Source of the DNA: Anaeramoeba flamelloides
Taxonomy: Eukaryota > Metamonada > Anaeramoebidae
DNA length: 64,000 bases
Direction: 5' to 3'
Assembly: GCA_027625915.1 (NCBI GenBank)
Contig: JANTQA010000047.1
Coordinates: 2,914,001-2,978,000 of the forward strand
Part shown: positions 1-11,632 of the stretch, one piece after another
Position numbering within the stretch: position 1 is the stretch's first letter
Layout of the letters: every line of letters begins with the position of its first letter
Translations under genes and position numbers: made by a program
The notes under the pieces: generated by a model
The model's input: only the letters and a program-made list of their open reading frames with translations
What the model was told of the DNA's origin: nothing
Database searches by the model: none

Positions 1-118
1 AACATAAACTAAATTCCAAAAATTTGGGCACATTTTCAATAGTTGAGAGAAACACAATATCAAACCTTACATCCAATTTGGAAATAATTCTGATTTTCAA
101 AAATTATATCATTTTTTT
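1..118. repeat. Dispersed repeat E/F, outer part E
   Basis: This stretch matches the reverse complement of about 13380-13480 (shared words include ACATCCAATTTGG and AAACTAAATTC). Its partner F lies at 1030-1210 and matches the reverse complement of 13131-13290. At 13 kb the two parts are close together. Here they are separated by a LINE fragment and a terminal-inverted-repeat element, so this copy was split by later insertions. Confidence 0.55.
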
Positions 119-129
119 GTGAAAAAAGG

Positions 130-385
130 GAAATTATAGATTATATTGATAATTTATTATGGGCATGTCCAATCCTATGAGAACAATAAATGTATATATA
201 TCATAATAATTTAAAAGAATTTAAATATAATGAATTGATTTTAAATCAAGACAGTTTGAAACTATTTTCATTAATTAATAATCGTAAAATCAATGATTTT
301 AAGCTAAAATTTCTGAAAGGGAATTTAAGTCAAAGGGTAACTAGAGTGTAATATACACTTCTTCACTAATAAAAAATAAAAAATA
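130..385 (+). mobile_element. 5'-truncated LINE 3' end (family 1)
   Basis: The conceptual reading gives a degenerate form of the same C-terminal protein tail seen at 44.2 kb and 55 kb (words like IDNLLWACP, NQDSLKLFSLINN). After the frame ends comes the shared 3' tail AGAGTGTAATATACACTTC, which can fold as a short hairpin, then an A-rich tail. The H..(L/F)W.CP pattern resembles the zinc-finger-like C terminus found after the reverse transcriptase domain in many LINE ORF2 proteins. That family call is inference; no RT domain is present. Confidence 0.6.
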
Positions 386-457
386 TTTCATTTTTTTTTC
401 TTTTTTGTTTTGTTTTTATTTCCTTTTTTCGAGTTACTAAATCTGTTTTGTTAGATC

Positions 458-1028
458 TAAACTCCATTTCACTCAAAGGGGCCCACCAAAAATGAAAAAG
501 TCACTTTATTTTTAAGAATCAACCAAACTTGGATTTTTTAGAAATACGAGAAACAATAAACTTCTTATAAGAGTCCATAATTATAAAAGAAACCCTGAAC
601 AAACCATAAATTTAAAAAAAAAAAAAATGTTAAAAAATTTTTTGGGCCCATTCATTGGAACGTCTCTTGCAAAATTCTCAATTTCTTTAGGGAATTAAAA
701 TCGTTGATAATAAGATTTTTTACTTGTAAATTTATGAATTTTAAAAGAACATACAAAGCTTAACTTTTCTTAATGTTTATTTCGTTTTTCAAACATTTTT
801 TTTTTCAAAGTTAATTTTTAAAAAAAAAAAAAAAAAAGAAGAAAAAAAAAAAAAAAAAAAAAAAAGCAAAAAGTTAAAAACAAAAAAAACAAAATTTTAC
901 AAAATGAGAAAAAATGATTTTGATCTAAAAATTGAAAATTTTAGTTTGATAAGAGTAATGAATTAAACTCATAGAATGTCTTCCATTTCTTCAATAAAAC
1001 TGGGCCCCTTTGACTGAAAAAGAGTTTA
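458..1028. mobile_element. Non-autonomous element with GGGCCC inverted ends, copy 1
   Basis: The left end reads TAAACTCCATTTCACTCAAA followed by GGGGCCCA; the right end is nearly its reverse complement (TGGGCCCCTTTGACTGAAAA then AGAGTTTA). The interior is A+T-rich and non-coding. The copy at 59667-60588 shares interior words along its length once its inserted LINE is ignored. No transposase is visible, so it would need one in trans. No target duplication could be settled by eye. Confidence 0.65.
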
Positions 1029-1029
1029 T

Positions 1030-1210
1030 GTTTTTTTTTTCGATGGTTGATAGTAGGTTAGTGTTGATTTTACTAAATAGAAAAATTCACATACAATTAG
1101 TCGATTGTATCTTATCATTTGATCGATCAATAATTTTCGGTGAAATTTCAACAAATTTATCAATAGAATTTCTGTGTAACTCTTTCCATTTTTTGGACTC
1201 ACAATTTTTA
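1030..1210. repeat. Dispersed repeat E/F, part F
   Basis: This matches the reverse complement of 13131-13290. Both strands keep similar open readings in the two copies (FGEISTNL versus FGGISTNLP on one strand; KFVEI.PKI.D.S.DKIQS on the other), so it may be old coding sequence, but the coding strand cannot be decided and no family is recognised. Confidence 0.5.
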
Positions 1211-2604
1211 TTTTTTCTCTTTATATTTTAATATTATATTTGGATAAAAATGATTAATTATAAAAAAATAAACACTAATAATAGCTTACTTGAATCTTGT
1301 TTTATATTACGTTTGGAAAGATATAATAAATTGGTTTTTTTTTTATTACATATTTTTGATTTTAGGTATATCCTAATTTTTGGAATAAGGTTTTTTATAA
1401 AAAAAAATAATAAACATTTCATCTATGTTATTAAATTCAAAACTTATCCATTTTTTTATTTTTACAGAATTTGAAAGATTAGTCACAAATAAAAGTTATT
1501 ACTTTTTTTTTCTTAATTAAAAAATATTCATCATTTGGCTTTTTTTTTAGTTCTCTATTTTATCCAAAAATGATTGAATTTTCATTTGAAAAGAGAAAAC
1601 CTCAAGGAAAACTGCCTTGAATTATTTTTTTTAATTTTGAAAATAAATAGAAAATTTCGAAAAGTTTTTTTTTTCTAATATTAAAAACAAAGCTAGGTAA
1701 AAAAAACACTCCTCAAAGCAACTCACCTATAATTCTTTAAAGATGATATAAAAACAGATAAATAGATATATCAATGATAAATAAATAAAATCCAAAGTTT
1801 GTGATTGATAATTAGATATTCCACTGAAATTAGATTTTTAACAAAAAAAAAAAGAAATAAAAGAAGAGAGTGAAATATAAGGTTTTATCCAACTCTATTG
1901 AATTCTAGAAAAGTATGTCACTGATTTCAAGATTGGGGGTCTAGTTACCCAAATTTATATATTTTTTTAAAACTTTTAATAATTTTTACTTTTCTGTGGT
2001 ATATTATTAGTTTTTCTTTTTTTTTCGCCATAAAAATAATTTGGTTTATCTTACCATGAAAAAAGTGTGAAACCACTAGTTTTATAACCTAAATTTTAGT
2101 TAAGGAATAGAATTGCAAATATATCTATATCTGATTTTACATTTCTTTCATAATAATAAGTAATTTTTTTATTTTTTTCCATTTTCCCCCTCGCTGAATC
2201 TTCTTTATTTTGGGAAGAAGAGTTACAAAGGAAAAAGATTAAGTGGTTACTTGCTAATACAATGACACCGAAACACAAAAGTATTAAGTAACTTGAAAAT
2301 AAAAACTAAAAAATCAATAGCTAAAAATGACCAAATGTTTAAACCAAATAAGATCAAAAAACAAAAAGAAATTACAACTATTAGAATGATCCCCAAGTGA
2401 ACATTAATGATCAATAAACAAATTAAATTAGATCAACCAAAATTATCATTTTTTTGAACCTAGGAGTCCTTAATCAAAGATAGCATTGATTTTTTTTTTG
2501 ATTTTTTACCAATTGCCTCTTATAAACCCTTTTTAAATTAATCTATTTTTTTTTCTTTTTCTTTTTTCAATTTTTTGATTTTACTTGTTAAAGATAAAAA
2601 AAAA
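1211..2604. other. Gene-free A+T-rich stretch
   Basis: Only short homopolymer-driven frames are open here (for example a 74-codon frame near 1250). They are Phe/Ile/Lys/Asn-rich and have no recognisable motif or exon boundary. Nothing is called. Confidence 0.5.
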
Positions 2605-2730
2605 TTGGGTCTGTTTTTCCCTTGAATAATCGTGAAATCTATGATTTTACGCTTAAATTACCTTTGAGGAAATTTTAAAAAAAGGGCATCTAGAGTGTAA
2701 TTTACACTTCTTCCATCAATAAATAAGTAA
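2605..2730 (+). mobile_element. Short LINE family 1 3' end
   Basis: It holds the last segment of the family 1 tail: AATCGTGAAATCTATGATTT, then GGGCATCTAGAGTGTAATTT and ACACTTCTTC, followed by an A/T-rich tail. The sequence just upstream (CTTATAAACCCTTTTTAAAT) also occurs inside the 38 kb copy, so both carry the same extra upstream segment. Confidence 0.5.
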
Positions 2731-3554
2731 TTTTTTTTTTTTTTTTACTCAGAAAAAGTGGGATCTTATTCTTTAAAATGTTAAAAAATTTTTTTTCAAT
2801 TATTGGAAAAAAAGAAATTCAATTTTATATACCTTTTTACAGTTAACCACTATACTTTTTAGATTTATAAAAATATATTTTATTAAGATGAGAAAATTGT
2901 ACACATTGTATGTGCCAAAAGGATTGTTTTCAAGAATTTCGTAAATTTATCAATTCTTAAGATAAAAATACAATATTTTTTTTAAAATGCACACTAAAAA
3001 GACTAATAAAATAATTTTTTTTTGTATAAAAATTTTATAAAGGTGTTACAAATATATAAAATGTTGATGAAAATTTATGAAATTTTATATCAACAACTTT
3101 TATAAGATTTATGTTTGTTATATAGTGTGTTATAATATTTGTAACATGTTAGAAAACCTGTTATAAGAATAATTTTTTTCAAAAAATATGGAAAAAATCA
3201 TCACATAAAAGGGAATTTTTGTTTCAAAAATGTTATATAGATGTTATTAAAAAAATCTTTTTATTAAAGTTAATATACTTGAATTTATTTGGAAATTTCA
3301 GATAATTTCAATTATTAATATTATCCATAGTTGATGAAACAAAATTTCAATAGTTATTTTTTGTTAAAAAATATCATGTAGAATCATAATTTTTATTATT
3401 ATTTTTAAATGAATATTTTAATAATCTTTAAAATTTCTAAAGAATATTAAATCTATTTTTACTTGAGAAATCTTTTAAAATATTAAAATTTTAATGAATA
3501 AATAAAAAAAAAAAATATTAAAGTATTTATATTTGAAAGAAAAATAAAAAGAAA
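2731..3554. other. Intergenic, nothing recognised
   Basis: This is an A+T-rich stretch downstream of the Lys/Ser-rich gene. A weak inverted repetition of TTTTATAAAG-like words is visible near 3030-3140. No coding frame or RNA signature is seen. Confidence 0.4.
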
Positions 3555-5204
3555 TCATTTGTATTTATTATATTTTTCTAATCTTGTGTTTATTACTTGG
3601 CCAATTTGATAATTAGATTGTTCTAGTTCTTTATTCAATTCTTTTTCTGGAACATTTGGGAACAATTCTTTAAGTTTTTTAATATTACCATTTTTACCAT
3701 TGAAATTATTCTGATTAAAATTTGAGTTATATTGTTGATCGTTTGTATGATTATTAGATGAATTATAGTAACTGTCTTTGTATATATCTGAATCGTTGTT
3801 TCTAGCCAGATTCTTATTTGTATCTTTATCTTTATTAAAAATAATTTTATTCTGAGTAATATTCTTATTGTTTTCATTATTATGATTATTATTGTTATTG
3901 TTCTGATTTTTTTCATATTTTTTTTTGTATTTTTTTTTTAGTTTTTTTTTAATTGTTTTTATATTATTTTCAAGATTCCTTACTTTTGATTTCGAATTCT
4001 GTAATTTTTCTTCTAATTTTTTGACTTTTTCCATCAAGACGTCATTTTTTTTGTGTAAGTTTTTATTTAAATTTTTGATTTTTTTAATAGATGGCGAATC
4101 GGCAGTGTATGCCTTTATTAAGTCTTCAATTTTTTTATGTATTTCTTCCAATTTAATTTTCGTGATTTGATCAGAATTCTTTTGATTAGAAGGAAAATAC
4201 TCATTGGGGACAATATTATCTTGATTATTTTTTTTTGATTTTTTTTTTTTATCAATTTTCGAAGATTTTGAAGTAGGAGTTCTTTTTTTTTGGTTAGTTT
4301 CTTTTTTATCCTTTTTGTCGTCAATAGTAGAAGAATTTTCTTCTGAGTCAGTCCCAGATGAAGTGCTAATACTTTTATTAGTGTTTTTTTTTTTGTCTGG
4401 AACAAGATTGTGATTATTCTTGCGCTTTCTTTTGCTTTTGCTTTTGTTTGTGGTTTTTTCCTTGTTCTTGCCTTTACTCTTATGGTTGTAATCTTCTGAA
4501 ATTTCACTTTCACTGTCGTTACCACTGTCGTTACTACTGTAGTTACCACTGTCGTTACTACTGTAGTTACCACTGTCGTTACTACTGTAGTTATCACTAT
4601 CGCTGTAGCTACTACTATTATTATCACTACCACTGCTGCTTTCAGTAGTGCGATCACTAGAACTGCCAACATCAGTATCACTTTTAATCGTTCTTTTATT
4701 TTTTGAATTTCTATTCGCTTTCTCTGTTTTATTTTTATTTTCTTTTTTTTTATTTTTGCTTGTTGTTTTCTTATGGCTTGATCTCCTTTTTTTTGAATGA
4801 TCTTTATCTTTGTTCTTAATATACGATTTTTTCTTTTTATTGTCAGACAATTTATTTGCACCGTCACCAATTGAACCTTCACTTTCACTTTCTCCATTTG
4901 TTAAATCATATCGATCTTCTGTCTTTTTCAATTCTTTGTTCTTCACCTTCTTCTTTTCATAACTTTCTGAAGAAGAAGAAGAAGATTCTGTGGTTAATTG
5001 CTCTGATGAAATACCATTAGTGTCACTCGTATCATTTATTTCCTTTGTATATTTTTTTTTATTGTATTTTTTTTCGTCCCGTTTTTTTCGTTTTAAATGC
5101 TTTGTTTTTTTTGTTTGTTGACGATTTTTTTGAGAGTGGTTATGTGATCTTTTTTTATTTTTCTTTTTTTTTTTTGTATAAGAAACATCTGTGTCACTTG
5201 ACAT
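3555..5204 (-). CDS. Lys/Ser-rich coiled-coil protein with C-terminal CUE-like motif
   Basis: A single uninterrupted 549-residue frame runs from ATG at 5204 to TGA. The first about 330 residues are low complexity: Lys/Asp/Asn-rich basic tracts alternating with acidic Ser runs, including SSNDSGNY repeats near residues 205-235. About residues 345-420 are rich in Leu/Lys/Glu heptads and probably form a coiled coil. An Asn-rich stretch follows. The last 43 residues (LKELFPNVPEKELNKELEQS then Asn and a hydrophobic pattern) match the layout of a CUE domain, a three-helix ubiquitin-binding fold with a Phe-Pro near the start and a Leu-Leu-type end. The CUE call is pattern recognition. The basic/acidic Ser tracts look like a nuclear RNA- or chromatin-associated scaffold, but that is inference. 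No intron is needed. Confidence 0.75.
   Translation of the reverse strand: MSSDTDVSYTKKKKKNKKRSHNHSQKNRQQTKKTKHLKRKKRDEKKYNKKKYTKEINDTSDTNGISSEQLTTESSSSSSESYEKKKVKNKELKKTEDRYDLTNGESESEGSIGDGANKLSDNKKKKSYIKNKDKDHSKKRRSSHKKTTSKNKKKENKNKTEKANRNSKNKRTIKSDTDVGSSSDRTTESSSGSDNNSSSYSDSDNYSSNDSGNYSSNDSGNYSSNDSGNDSESEISEDYNHKSKGKNKEKTTNKSKSKRKRKNNHNLVPDKKKNTNKSISTSSGTDSEENSSTIDDKKDKKETNQKKRTPTSKSSKIDKKKKSKKNNQDNIVPNEYFPSNQKNSDQITKIKLEEIHKKIEDLIKAYTADSPSIKKIKNLNKNLHKKNDVLMEKVKKLEEKLQNSKSKVRNLENNIKTIKKKLKKKYKKKYEKNQNNNNNNHNNENNKNITQNKIIFNKDKDTNKNLARNNDSDIYKDSYYNSSNNHTNDQQYNSNFNQNNFNGKNGNIKKLKELFPNVPEKELNKELEQSNYQIGQVINTRLEKYNKYK
4512..4592 (-). repeat. 24-bp in-frame minisatellite (SSNDSGNY)
   Basis: A 24-base unit (plus strand ACCACTGTCGTTACTACTGT then AGTT) is repeated about three times with almost no change. 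It encodes the eight-residue unit SSNDSGNY. The unit length keeps the frame, and near-identity of the units indicates recent slippage or unequal exchange. Confidence 0.8.
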
Positions 5205-5835
5205 TAGTTTTTTGGATGGTTTGAGAATAAAAAAAAAAAAAACAGGTTTTATTATTTTATAAAATGATTAAAAAAACAAAAAATGATTTGAAATAACTGA
5301 ATAGATAATTTACTATTTGTGCCAATTGAAAAGACACATTAGAATTTGATTGTTCACACTTGTTTAGGAGGTATTAATTTGGTTTCAAATCTTATTTGTG
5401 AAATCTTTTTAAACAATCATTGTGTCTTTAATTCCAAGAAATCAGGGTTTTTAATTTTAAATTACAAACCTGAATCTGAGGCTAATGCTAAAACAATTTA
5501 TTATACGAAAGCCAACTTTTAAATAAAATAGAAAACAACTTAAAGTTTGGGTGAAAAAAGTGAAACATGTTTAAATAATTCAATCAATTTTTAATATGAA
5601 ATTTTAATAGAACTTGATAATGTAAAGTAAGACGAATTAAACACTGAAAAAATTTAACTTGTACTAGAATAATATGTTTTATTATTATCAGCCAAATCAA
5701 CAAAAACAATTTATACAACCTTGATTATCAAAATAAGAAGAGTTTTTTTTTACTGTAGATTTCAAATTAAAAAGAACTAAATTTTTTTTTTTTTATTATT
5801 TAACGGAGGAGTTTTTAATTCCTCTTATTCGCTGT

Positions 5836-6810
5836 TAGGTTTTCCAGAATTTAAAATAATTGAGTTAAATCTTTTATTTTACTTTGTTATTATGAATTCT
5901 GGATAACCTTAAAATTTTTCAGTAGTTTTCAAAGGTTGTTAAAAAAATGAGTAAAATAAAAGATTTTACTTGTTTATTTTTTTTTTGACTGTTGGAAAAT
6001 ATGGCCTTATTATTTTACAGAATCTCAGTAATAATAAGAAAATTTTGTCAATTTAGTTTTTTTCATTCAATTAAAAATAAATTACAGTCAGTTCCGCTTT
6101 TAAGGCACGTACTTTCAACAAAATTTTAGGCACAAAAAAACCTCAAATTAAAGCACAAATTTTGGAATTTTTTTTTTTTACAATTTATTTTACTAGAATC
6201 TGAATTTTATGCCTTAACTTGAGATTTTTATTGTGCCTTAAATACCGTTAGAGTTTGTGCCTTAAAAGTGGAACTAACCGTACAATTAGATTTATATGTT
6301 TTTTCTATTTAGTCCTAAAACTAATAGATTTTGCAATTAAAAAGGGTAAATCGTAAGTAAAATATTGAAGCTTTTCCAGAATGTAAAAGAATAAAGGAAA
6401 ATACAGCGATTTTTCTCAATTATTTGGAATTCTGGAAAAGCGTCGTTAGATTTTCTTGAGTTTTCTGTTTATTTAGAAAATCAATAGCTTTTGCATAAAA
6501 AAAAAACATAAATCCCCAAGAAAACAGACCTTATTTTTTTTTTAATTTTTGAAACAAACTAAAAATTTCAAAAAATTTCAGGTTAATTTGTAAATTAAAA
6601 AAAAAACACCGTTATTTTTTCCAAAATTTAAAAGAATTGAGTAAAATCAAAGATCCTACTTAATTATTTTCAATTCCGGAAAACCTCGGTACTTGAAAGC
6701 ACTCTGTGGCACTTAATGGTACTTAACAGAAATTTTCGAAATGTTTTCCAGGATTCAAAAGAATTTAGTAAAATGTTTGATTTTATTCAATTATTTTGAA
6801 GTCTGTTAAA
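5836..6810. repeat. Cluster of 75-bp palindromes (TTTTCCAGAATT family)
   Basis: At least four imperfect palindromes (about 5838-5909, 6370-6440, 6611-6689, 6742-6810) share an arm like GGTTTTCCAGAATTCAAAAG, a core near AATCAAAGATTTTAC, and the inverted arm ending TTCTGGAAAACC. A TA-flanked MITE sits between the first and second. Between the last two, AGTGCC-like words occur (GGCACTTAATGGTACTT), as next to other family members. No coding sequence is present. Confidence 0.7.
6085..6280. mobile_element. TA-flanked palindromic MITE, copy 1 (196 bp)
   Basis: It begins CAGTCAGTTCCGCTTTTAAG and ends with the near reverse complement (CTTAAAAGTGGAACTAACCG), flanked by TA on both sides. Almost the whole unit is an inverted repeat. 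A TA duplication with ends starting CAGT is the signature of Tc1/mariner/pogo-type transposons; this is a non-coding derivative. It is the most diverged of the four copies at its ends. Confidence 0.85.
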
Positions 6811-6934
6811 GTTCTAAAGGTCTTTTTTTAATTTTCAAAATTAAAAAAAAAAACAGAAACTTTGTATCACTTACCAAAAATATTTCAAAATAATTAAAAA
6901 TCAAAATTATATAGATACATATATATATATATAT

Positions 6935-7330
6935 ATTTATAATCCAAAAATATGTTTAGTATATTCATCAAATTCAACAATTTTAAGTTTTTGGGTCTTT
7001 ATTAAATACTTAAAGAGATGTAATTATTTTATAAAAATAACTGTAAATTAATTTTGTCCTTTTTGTTCAAAATCTGAACGAAAAAAATCATAGAAAATAT
7101 TGATCATTTTTTATGGGTATTTCCTTTCTTTGAAAATGATCGATTAATATTCCTCAATAAATTAAAAGAAATAAATCTGATAAAATAATTTTAAACCAAA
7201 ACAGTTTGAAAACTATTTTCGTTAATTAATAATCGTGAAATAACTGATTTCACACTTAAATTATCTGAAGGGTGTTAAATTTAAAGGGCATTTAGAGTGT
7301 AATATAAATTTCTTCAATAAGAAAAAAAAA
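6935..7330 (+). mobile_element. LINE family 1 3' end
   Basis: The sequence aligns by eye with the 44.1-44.5 kb copy from TTCATCAAATTCAACAATTT through the IENIDHFLW segment to AGAGTGTAATATAAATTTC and an A-rich tail. The reading frame is broken several times. It is a 5'-truncated, old copy. Confidence 0.6.
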
Positions 7331-7657
7331 TTGCAACATTGTCACTCCTATTGTTGAACCGAGGAAAATAGTATAAAACCTGGATATCTAAATTCAAAAA
7401 GTCAAAAAAAAAACAATTTTTTATAGAATTCAAAACAATAATAATATTTGTGTTAGTATTCATAGAGAAATTTCAATCTAGATATTGAAATTATGTGAAT
7501 AGGTTAGGTATATTTAAAATGTGTAATAAATTTTAAAATCTGAATTAAAGAATCGGGGTAACTAAAGACTCTTAACATTTATATTAATAAAAACAAATCT
7601 TTTTTTGTTTTCTCAAGGAAATGTGAATATTGGACACTTCCCTGAATTAAAAAAAAA

Positions 7658-7669
7658 GGGGGGGGGGGG
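7658..7669 (+). repeat. G12 run after A9
   Basis: A run of twelve G follows nine A, giving a homopurine tract in an A+T-rich region. It could form a G-quadruplex or triplex; it could also be a length-uncertain assembly call. Confidence 0.7.
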
Positions 7670-8289
7670 AAGAAATTAAGTTAGATCGAATTCCATTCCC
7701 GTTTTATAATTGTCATAAAATATAAATGATATAATTATAGAAAATGATTTGACTTTGGCTTGTTATTGAATACTGAATTAATTACTATATTGAAACATAA
7801 CTAAGAAAAAAGTATCTTTGGGTTTTAATTTGGGAGAATAGTTTAAATATTAGTTACATGCAATATGCTTTGAAATGGCTTGTTTTTTAGTACTTGTGTT
7901 TAAAATAAAAGCATATTCAAGGGGTTTTTTATCAAAAATCTTGATTGTAGAACAATAATTATCAAGAATGTTGAAGGAGATACAAAGAAATGACAAGAAA
8001 ATAAGAAAAATTACAAGTTTAAGAACTTTTATTATTTTGTGGATGTAAATATTATTTTAAAGACAAACAAAATCTTTCTTTTAAGAAAAGAATTTAAATA
8101 TATATATTTTTTTTTTATCATTATTTTTTTCTCTATATATTAAATTGTTGGATGTTCAAATTTTATGTAAATAGATCTTGTTACAATTTAATTGTTCTTT
8201 TGTTTTTTCAAAATAAGTAATTTGGTTAATACTTTTAGGGTATTAAGGGTAGAGTCATTACGGTGAAATTGTTTATTCTGAAATGCAAA

Positions 8290-8990
8290 AAAACTTTTTA
8301 GTAATTTTATGGAGGACCAAACACCAATCAAAAACCAACCAACCTATGATATACTATCGATCTCCAAAAATCAACAACCAAAAATGAGGACATTTTTAGA
8401 AAAAAGCGCCAAAGAGCGACACTCAATTTCCAATTAGAATGGTTGTGAATTACAATTTTGAAAACAACAATGTCAGTTTTGAAGTGTCACTCTTTGGTGC
8501 TTTTTGAGATCTCGGTGACTTTTTTTTTCTTTTTTTTCTTTTTTCAAATGAGTTATTTTTATTGAAAGAATATTACCTAATCCTTACTTAGTCAAATTTA
8601 GAGGGTTTTAAAATAACCACAAATCAGACTAAATCGAATAAAATTGATTGCGAAATACAAGAAAGCAATTTGTTTTAAATTAAAGAAATTTTAACCATTT
8701 CTAAAAAGAAAATGAGAATTTTTTTTTTAAATTTTGATTTTTTGAAATTGATGACTCTTTTAAACTTATTTTTCTTCGTTGAATTTTTTGTCAAAGAGAT
8801 CCCAATAAATTTTTTTTTTGTTATTTGATTTTTGTCAACCAAAAGAAGTGCCTATTTCACAATACCCTTTTTGGTCTCAGGTCACCCCTTTAGTATGGTA
8901 CATTTTCAATGTAAATGACTAACCCCTTAAGATCTAAATTTACCACGAAGAGGTTAACAAATTAAATTTTGTCTTGTTTATATATAATCT
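8290..8990 (-). repeat. Dispersed repeat G (inverted relative to 26.9-28.0 kb)
   Basis: This segment matches the reverse complement of parts of 26870-27990, including GCGCCAAAGAGCGACACTC, TTGGTGCTTTTTGAGATC and the GGTCTCAGGTCACCCCTTTA region. Within it, the CCAAAGAG and CTCTTTGG words form an internal inverted repeat around 8406-8500. A third, partial copy lies near 14095-14400. No coding frame is supported. Confidence 0.6.
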
Positions 8991-9325
8991 CAACACCATA
9001 TAATCAAGTGAAAGAGATTTTTGTGGGAGTGTACAAATAACCTTATAATTTTCGAGGATCATGGTCATTTAAAATAATAAAATATAGTTTTTGAGAAAAT
9101 GTCTTGAAATTTTGAATAATTGGTATGAAATAGAAAAAATTTGATTTAGATTATGGGGAAATAAAATTTTGTTGAATTTTTTATTTATATTTGATGTTCA
9201 TTGTGATTAGTGTCAGTTTTTAAAGGTTGATTATTTTTATTTTATTTGGATTATCGAAAATAGAATTGTCAATAAAAGTGATAATTAATAACTAAATATC
9301 TCAAAAATAACTTTAAAAATGTCTA

Positions 9326-9396
9326 TCGGGATTAGTATAGTGGTAGAACGTCTGGTTTTCACCCAGTTGGCCCGGGTTCAATTCCCGGATTCCGAA
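9326..9396 (+). tRNA. tRNA-Glu (UUC)
   Basis: This is a complete 71-base cloverleaf. The acceptor stem is TCGGGAT (9326-9332) against ATTCCGA (9389-9395) with one G-U pair and discriminator A. The anticodon arm is CTGG-TTTTCAC-CCAG with anticodon TTC. The T arm is CCGGG-TTCAATT-CCCGG. The internal Pol III promoter is clear: A box TAGTATAGTGG (9333-9343) and B box GGTTCAATTCC (9375-9385). The body closely resembles eukaryotic tRNA-Glu(UUC) genes. There is no intron and no encoded CCA. The D arm is weakly paired (GTAT/GAAC). It stands alone with no neighbouring tRNA. Confidence 0.96.
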
Positions 9397-9398
9397 TG

Positions 9399-9405
9399 TT
9401 TTTTT
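9399..9405 (+). terminator. Pol III T-run terminator
   Basis: Seven T begin two bases after the tRNA discriminator base, the usual simple RNA polymerase III stop signal. Confidence 0.85.
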
Positions 9406-11217
9406 ACATTTTTTTAAATATTCAAGTGTCAATTAAACTTTTTTCTGATCTAAAATTATTTTTTATCCTACACATTTAAAATTTTTCTCTATTAAGAAAG
9501 TCAAAATAATTTTTTATTTTTAGTGAAAAATTTTTTTTTTCATAAATAAAAAACAAAAAAATTTCAATATTAGCTATTTGATTTTACAAGATGATCTATA
9601 AAATGTTTACCAACTTAATTTTCATCACACAACTACTTTTAAAAAAAACTTTTCCTTTTTTAGAATTTCACAACAAAAAACATATTTTTATCCAAAATTT
9701 TCAATTTTGTGATTAAAATCAAAAAGAAGAAAACTTAAATTATTTCGAATTTTGCACAAAAAAAAAAAAAAAAAAAAATGATGTTATATTTATAAGAGTT
9801 TGGTATTCAAATATTAAAAAAAAAACATCTCTCTTATTGTATAATATTGTTGATTATGAAATTATTTTCAAAACTAACAGAAAATAACTCAAAAAACAAT
9901 ACAAAAAAACATTAAATGTAAACAAAAGAAAATTTATTTTGATTGTTTTTTCAAGAAAAATTCAAACTATAGTTAAACCTTTAAATTTTTTTTAGAAAAG
10001 TAGTAATAATAATATTTTTTCAACAAGATCTGGTATTTCATTTTTTTTATAAAATTCCCTAACAACGAATATTTTGTTATCATTAACTTTTTTAGAAAAT
10101 TATCAAGCAAATTGAATAATAAAAACTAAACTTTGGGTGAAAAAGGTAAGTTTAATTTCAAAACATGAATAATAAGACAATTATTAAAGTTTATTTAAAA
10201 AGGATAATTATTCTATTGTTTTCAAATTACTTGAAAATCCCTGGTAAAAAAAAACAATATTACAAAATCAAAAGATCTAAAATTAACTGGGTAATAATTA
10301 ATTTTTACTTTATTTGAGCTGGTTAAATGTTTGGATCTTGTTTTCCAGATGAAATATAATTTCAACTGAAAAGAAAATATTATCAAACTATAATATAAAA
10401 TTCTTTAAAAAATATAAAAAAAAAATAAAAGAGAAAATCTTTGGATCTACAATTGAACATAAATTCTAAATTCTAAATACGCATACAAATAAAAGTCTAA
10501 ATTTTTTATAAACTTATGATATATAGGGAAAATGGAACTTCATTCGAATCGCTACCAGAATTAATTAATAACTAAAAAAAATAGAAAGAATTATTGAAAA
10601 ATCCACTATTTTCAACCCAAAGGAGGCCCTATTTTAATAGATAGATCACACATATTGAAAGGTTTTAAATGGATATTCCAAGAAAAAATTTATTTTGGAA
10701 ATTTAAATGTTGAAATCATTTATTCATGATTTTTATTTTTTTGTTTTTTTCATCTGTTTTTAATAATGTAATTCATTTGTGATTTTTTTTTATTGCTAGA
10801 TCGATAGTCACTTTGTAAAAGCATGTTATTTATATGTTACTGAAACCGTAAAAATGATGTTCGAGAAATCCTATTGATTTCTATCCGAATTTTATTTGGA
10901 TCTTCAATTGAGGATCAAAAAGAACATTCTTGTTTTTTTCTCGATGGAGATCTAAGAATTTTAATCTTTTGTTTTTAAGAAAATATATAGATTGATTATT
11001 TTTATTTCAAACGTATATCAACAATAAGTTGATGTGTATTATTCTACTTTTTTCTTATTTTTTTTTCAAAGTTCAATTATAAATATTAATTGAAATTTTT
11101 AAAAACTGTTGTCAAAATTTTCAAAGAAATAAGTTTATTTTATTTTTTGTTAAACACCCAAATTTGAAATATACAATACGTCTACCAACCATTTGTAATG
11201 TTTAAATGAATTCGATC
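9406..11217. other. Gene-free stretch with diverged repeat traces
   Basis: No coding frame or RNA is seen. About 10615-11000 contains words related, in inverse orientation, to the interior of the 48973-49665 element (GATCTTCAATTGAGGATC, AAATCCTATTGATTTC, GGAGGCCCTATTT), so it is probably an old copy of that subfamily. Confidence 0.4.
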
Positions 11218-11632
11218 TGGTATTAAAGAATTAAAATAATTAATTTTTTTGTAAAACATGCAGATTTTTCGGGTTTTATTGCTTTCATCGTTCTTTAAAA
11301 AATTCACTTGTCCTGTCCTTAAAAATACTTATAAGAACACATATTGTCCATTAATTTTTTCAATTTAATAAAGTAATTTGTAAATATTTACTAATCAATT
11401 GTTTAATTTGATAATTTAGGATAAATAATCACTAAAATCAATAACAACTTTGTTTTTGTTTATTATTTACAAATTACTTTATTAAATTGAAAAAATTAAT
11501 GGACAATATGTGTTCTTATAAGTATTTTTAAGGACAGGACAAGTGAATTTTTTAAATAACGATGAAAGCAATAAAACCCGAAAAATCTGCATGTTTTACA
11601 AAAAAAAATTATTTTAATTCTTCAATATCAGA
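11218..11632. repeat. Near-perfect 170-bp-arm foldback
   Basis: The left arm (about 11218-11393) and right arm (about 11460-11632) are almost exact reverse complements, including TTCGGGTTTTATTGCTTTCA against its complement and TAAGGACAGGACAAGTGAAT. A loop of about 65 bases separates them. Ends read CTGGTATTAAAGAATT and AATTCTTCAATATCAG. The very high arm identity means recent origin or gene conversion. No coding content. Confidence 0.85.

Noticed and set aside
4118-4897. A 259-codon alternative frame within the Lys/Ser-rich gene
   Set aside because: It is an out-of-frame reading of low-complexity codons, Lys/Ile/Thr-rich, without motifs; the 549-residue frame contains it.
5836-6810. Clustered palindromes as a CRISPR-like array
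   Set aside because: Units are diverged, unevenly spaced, found singly elsewhere, and the host is a eukaryote with introns.
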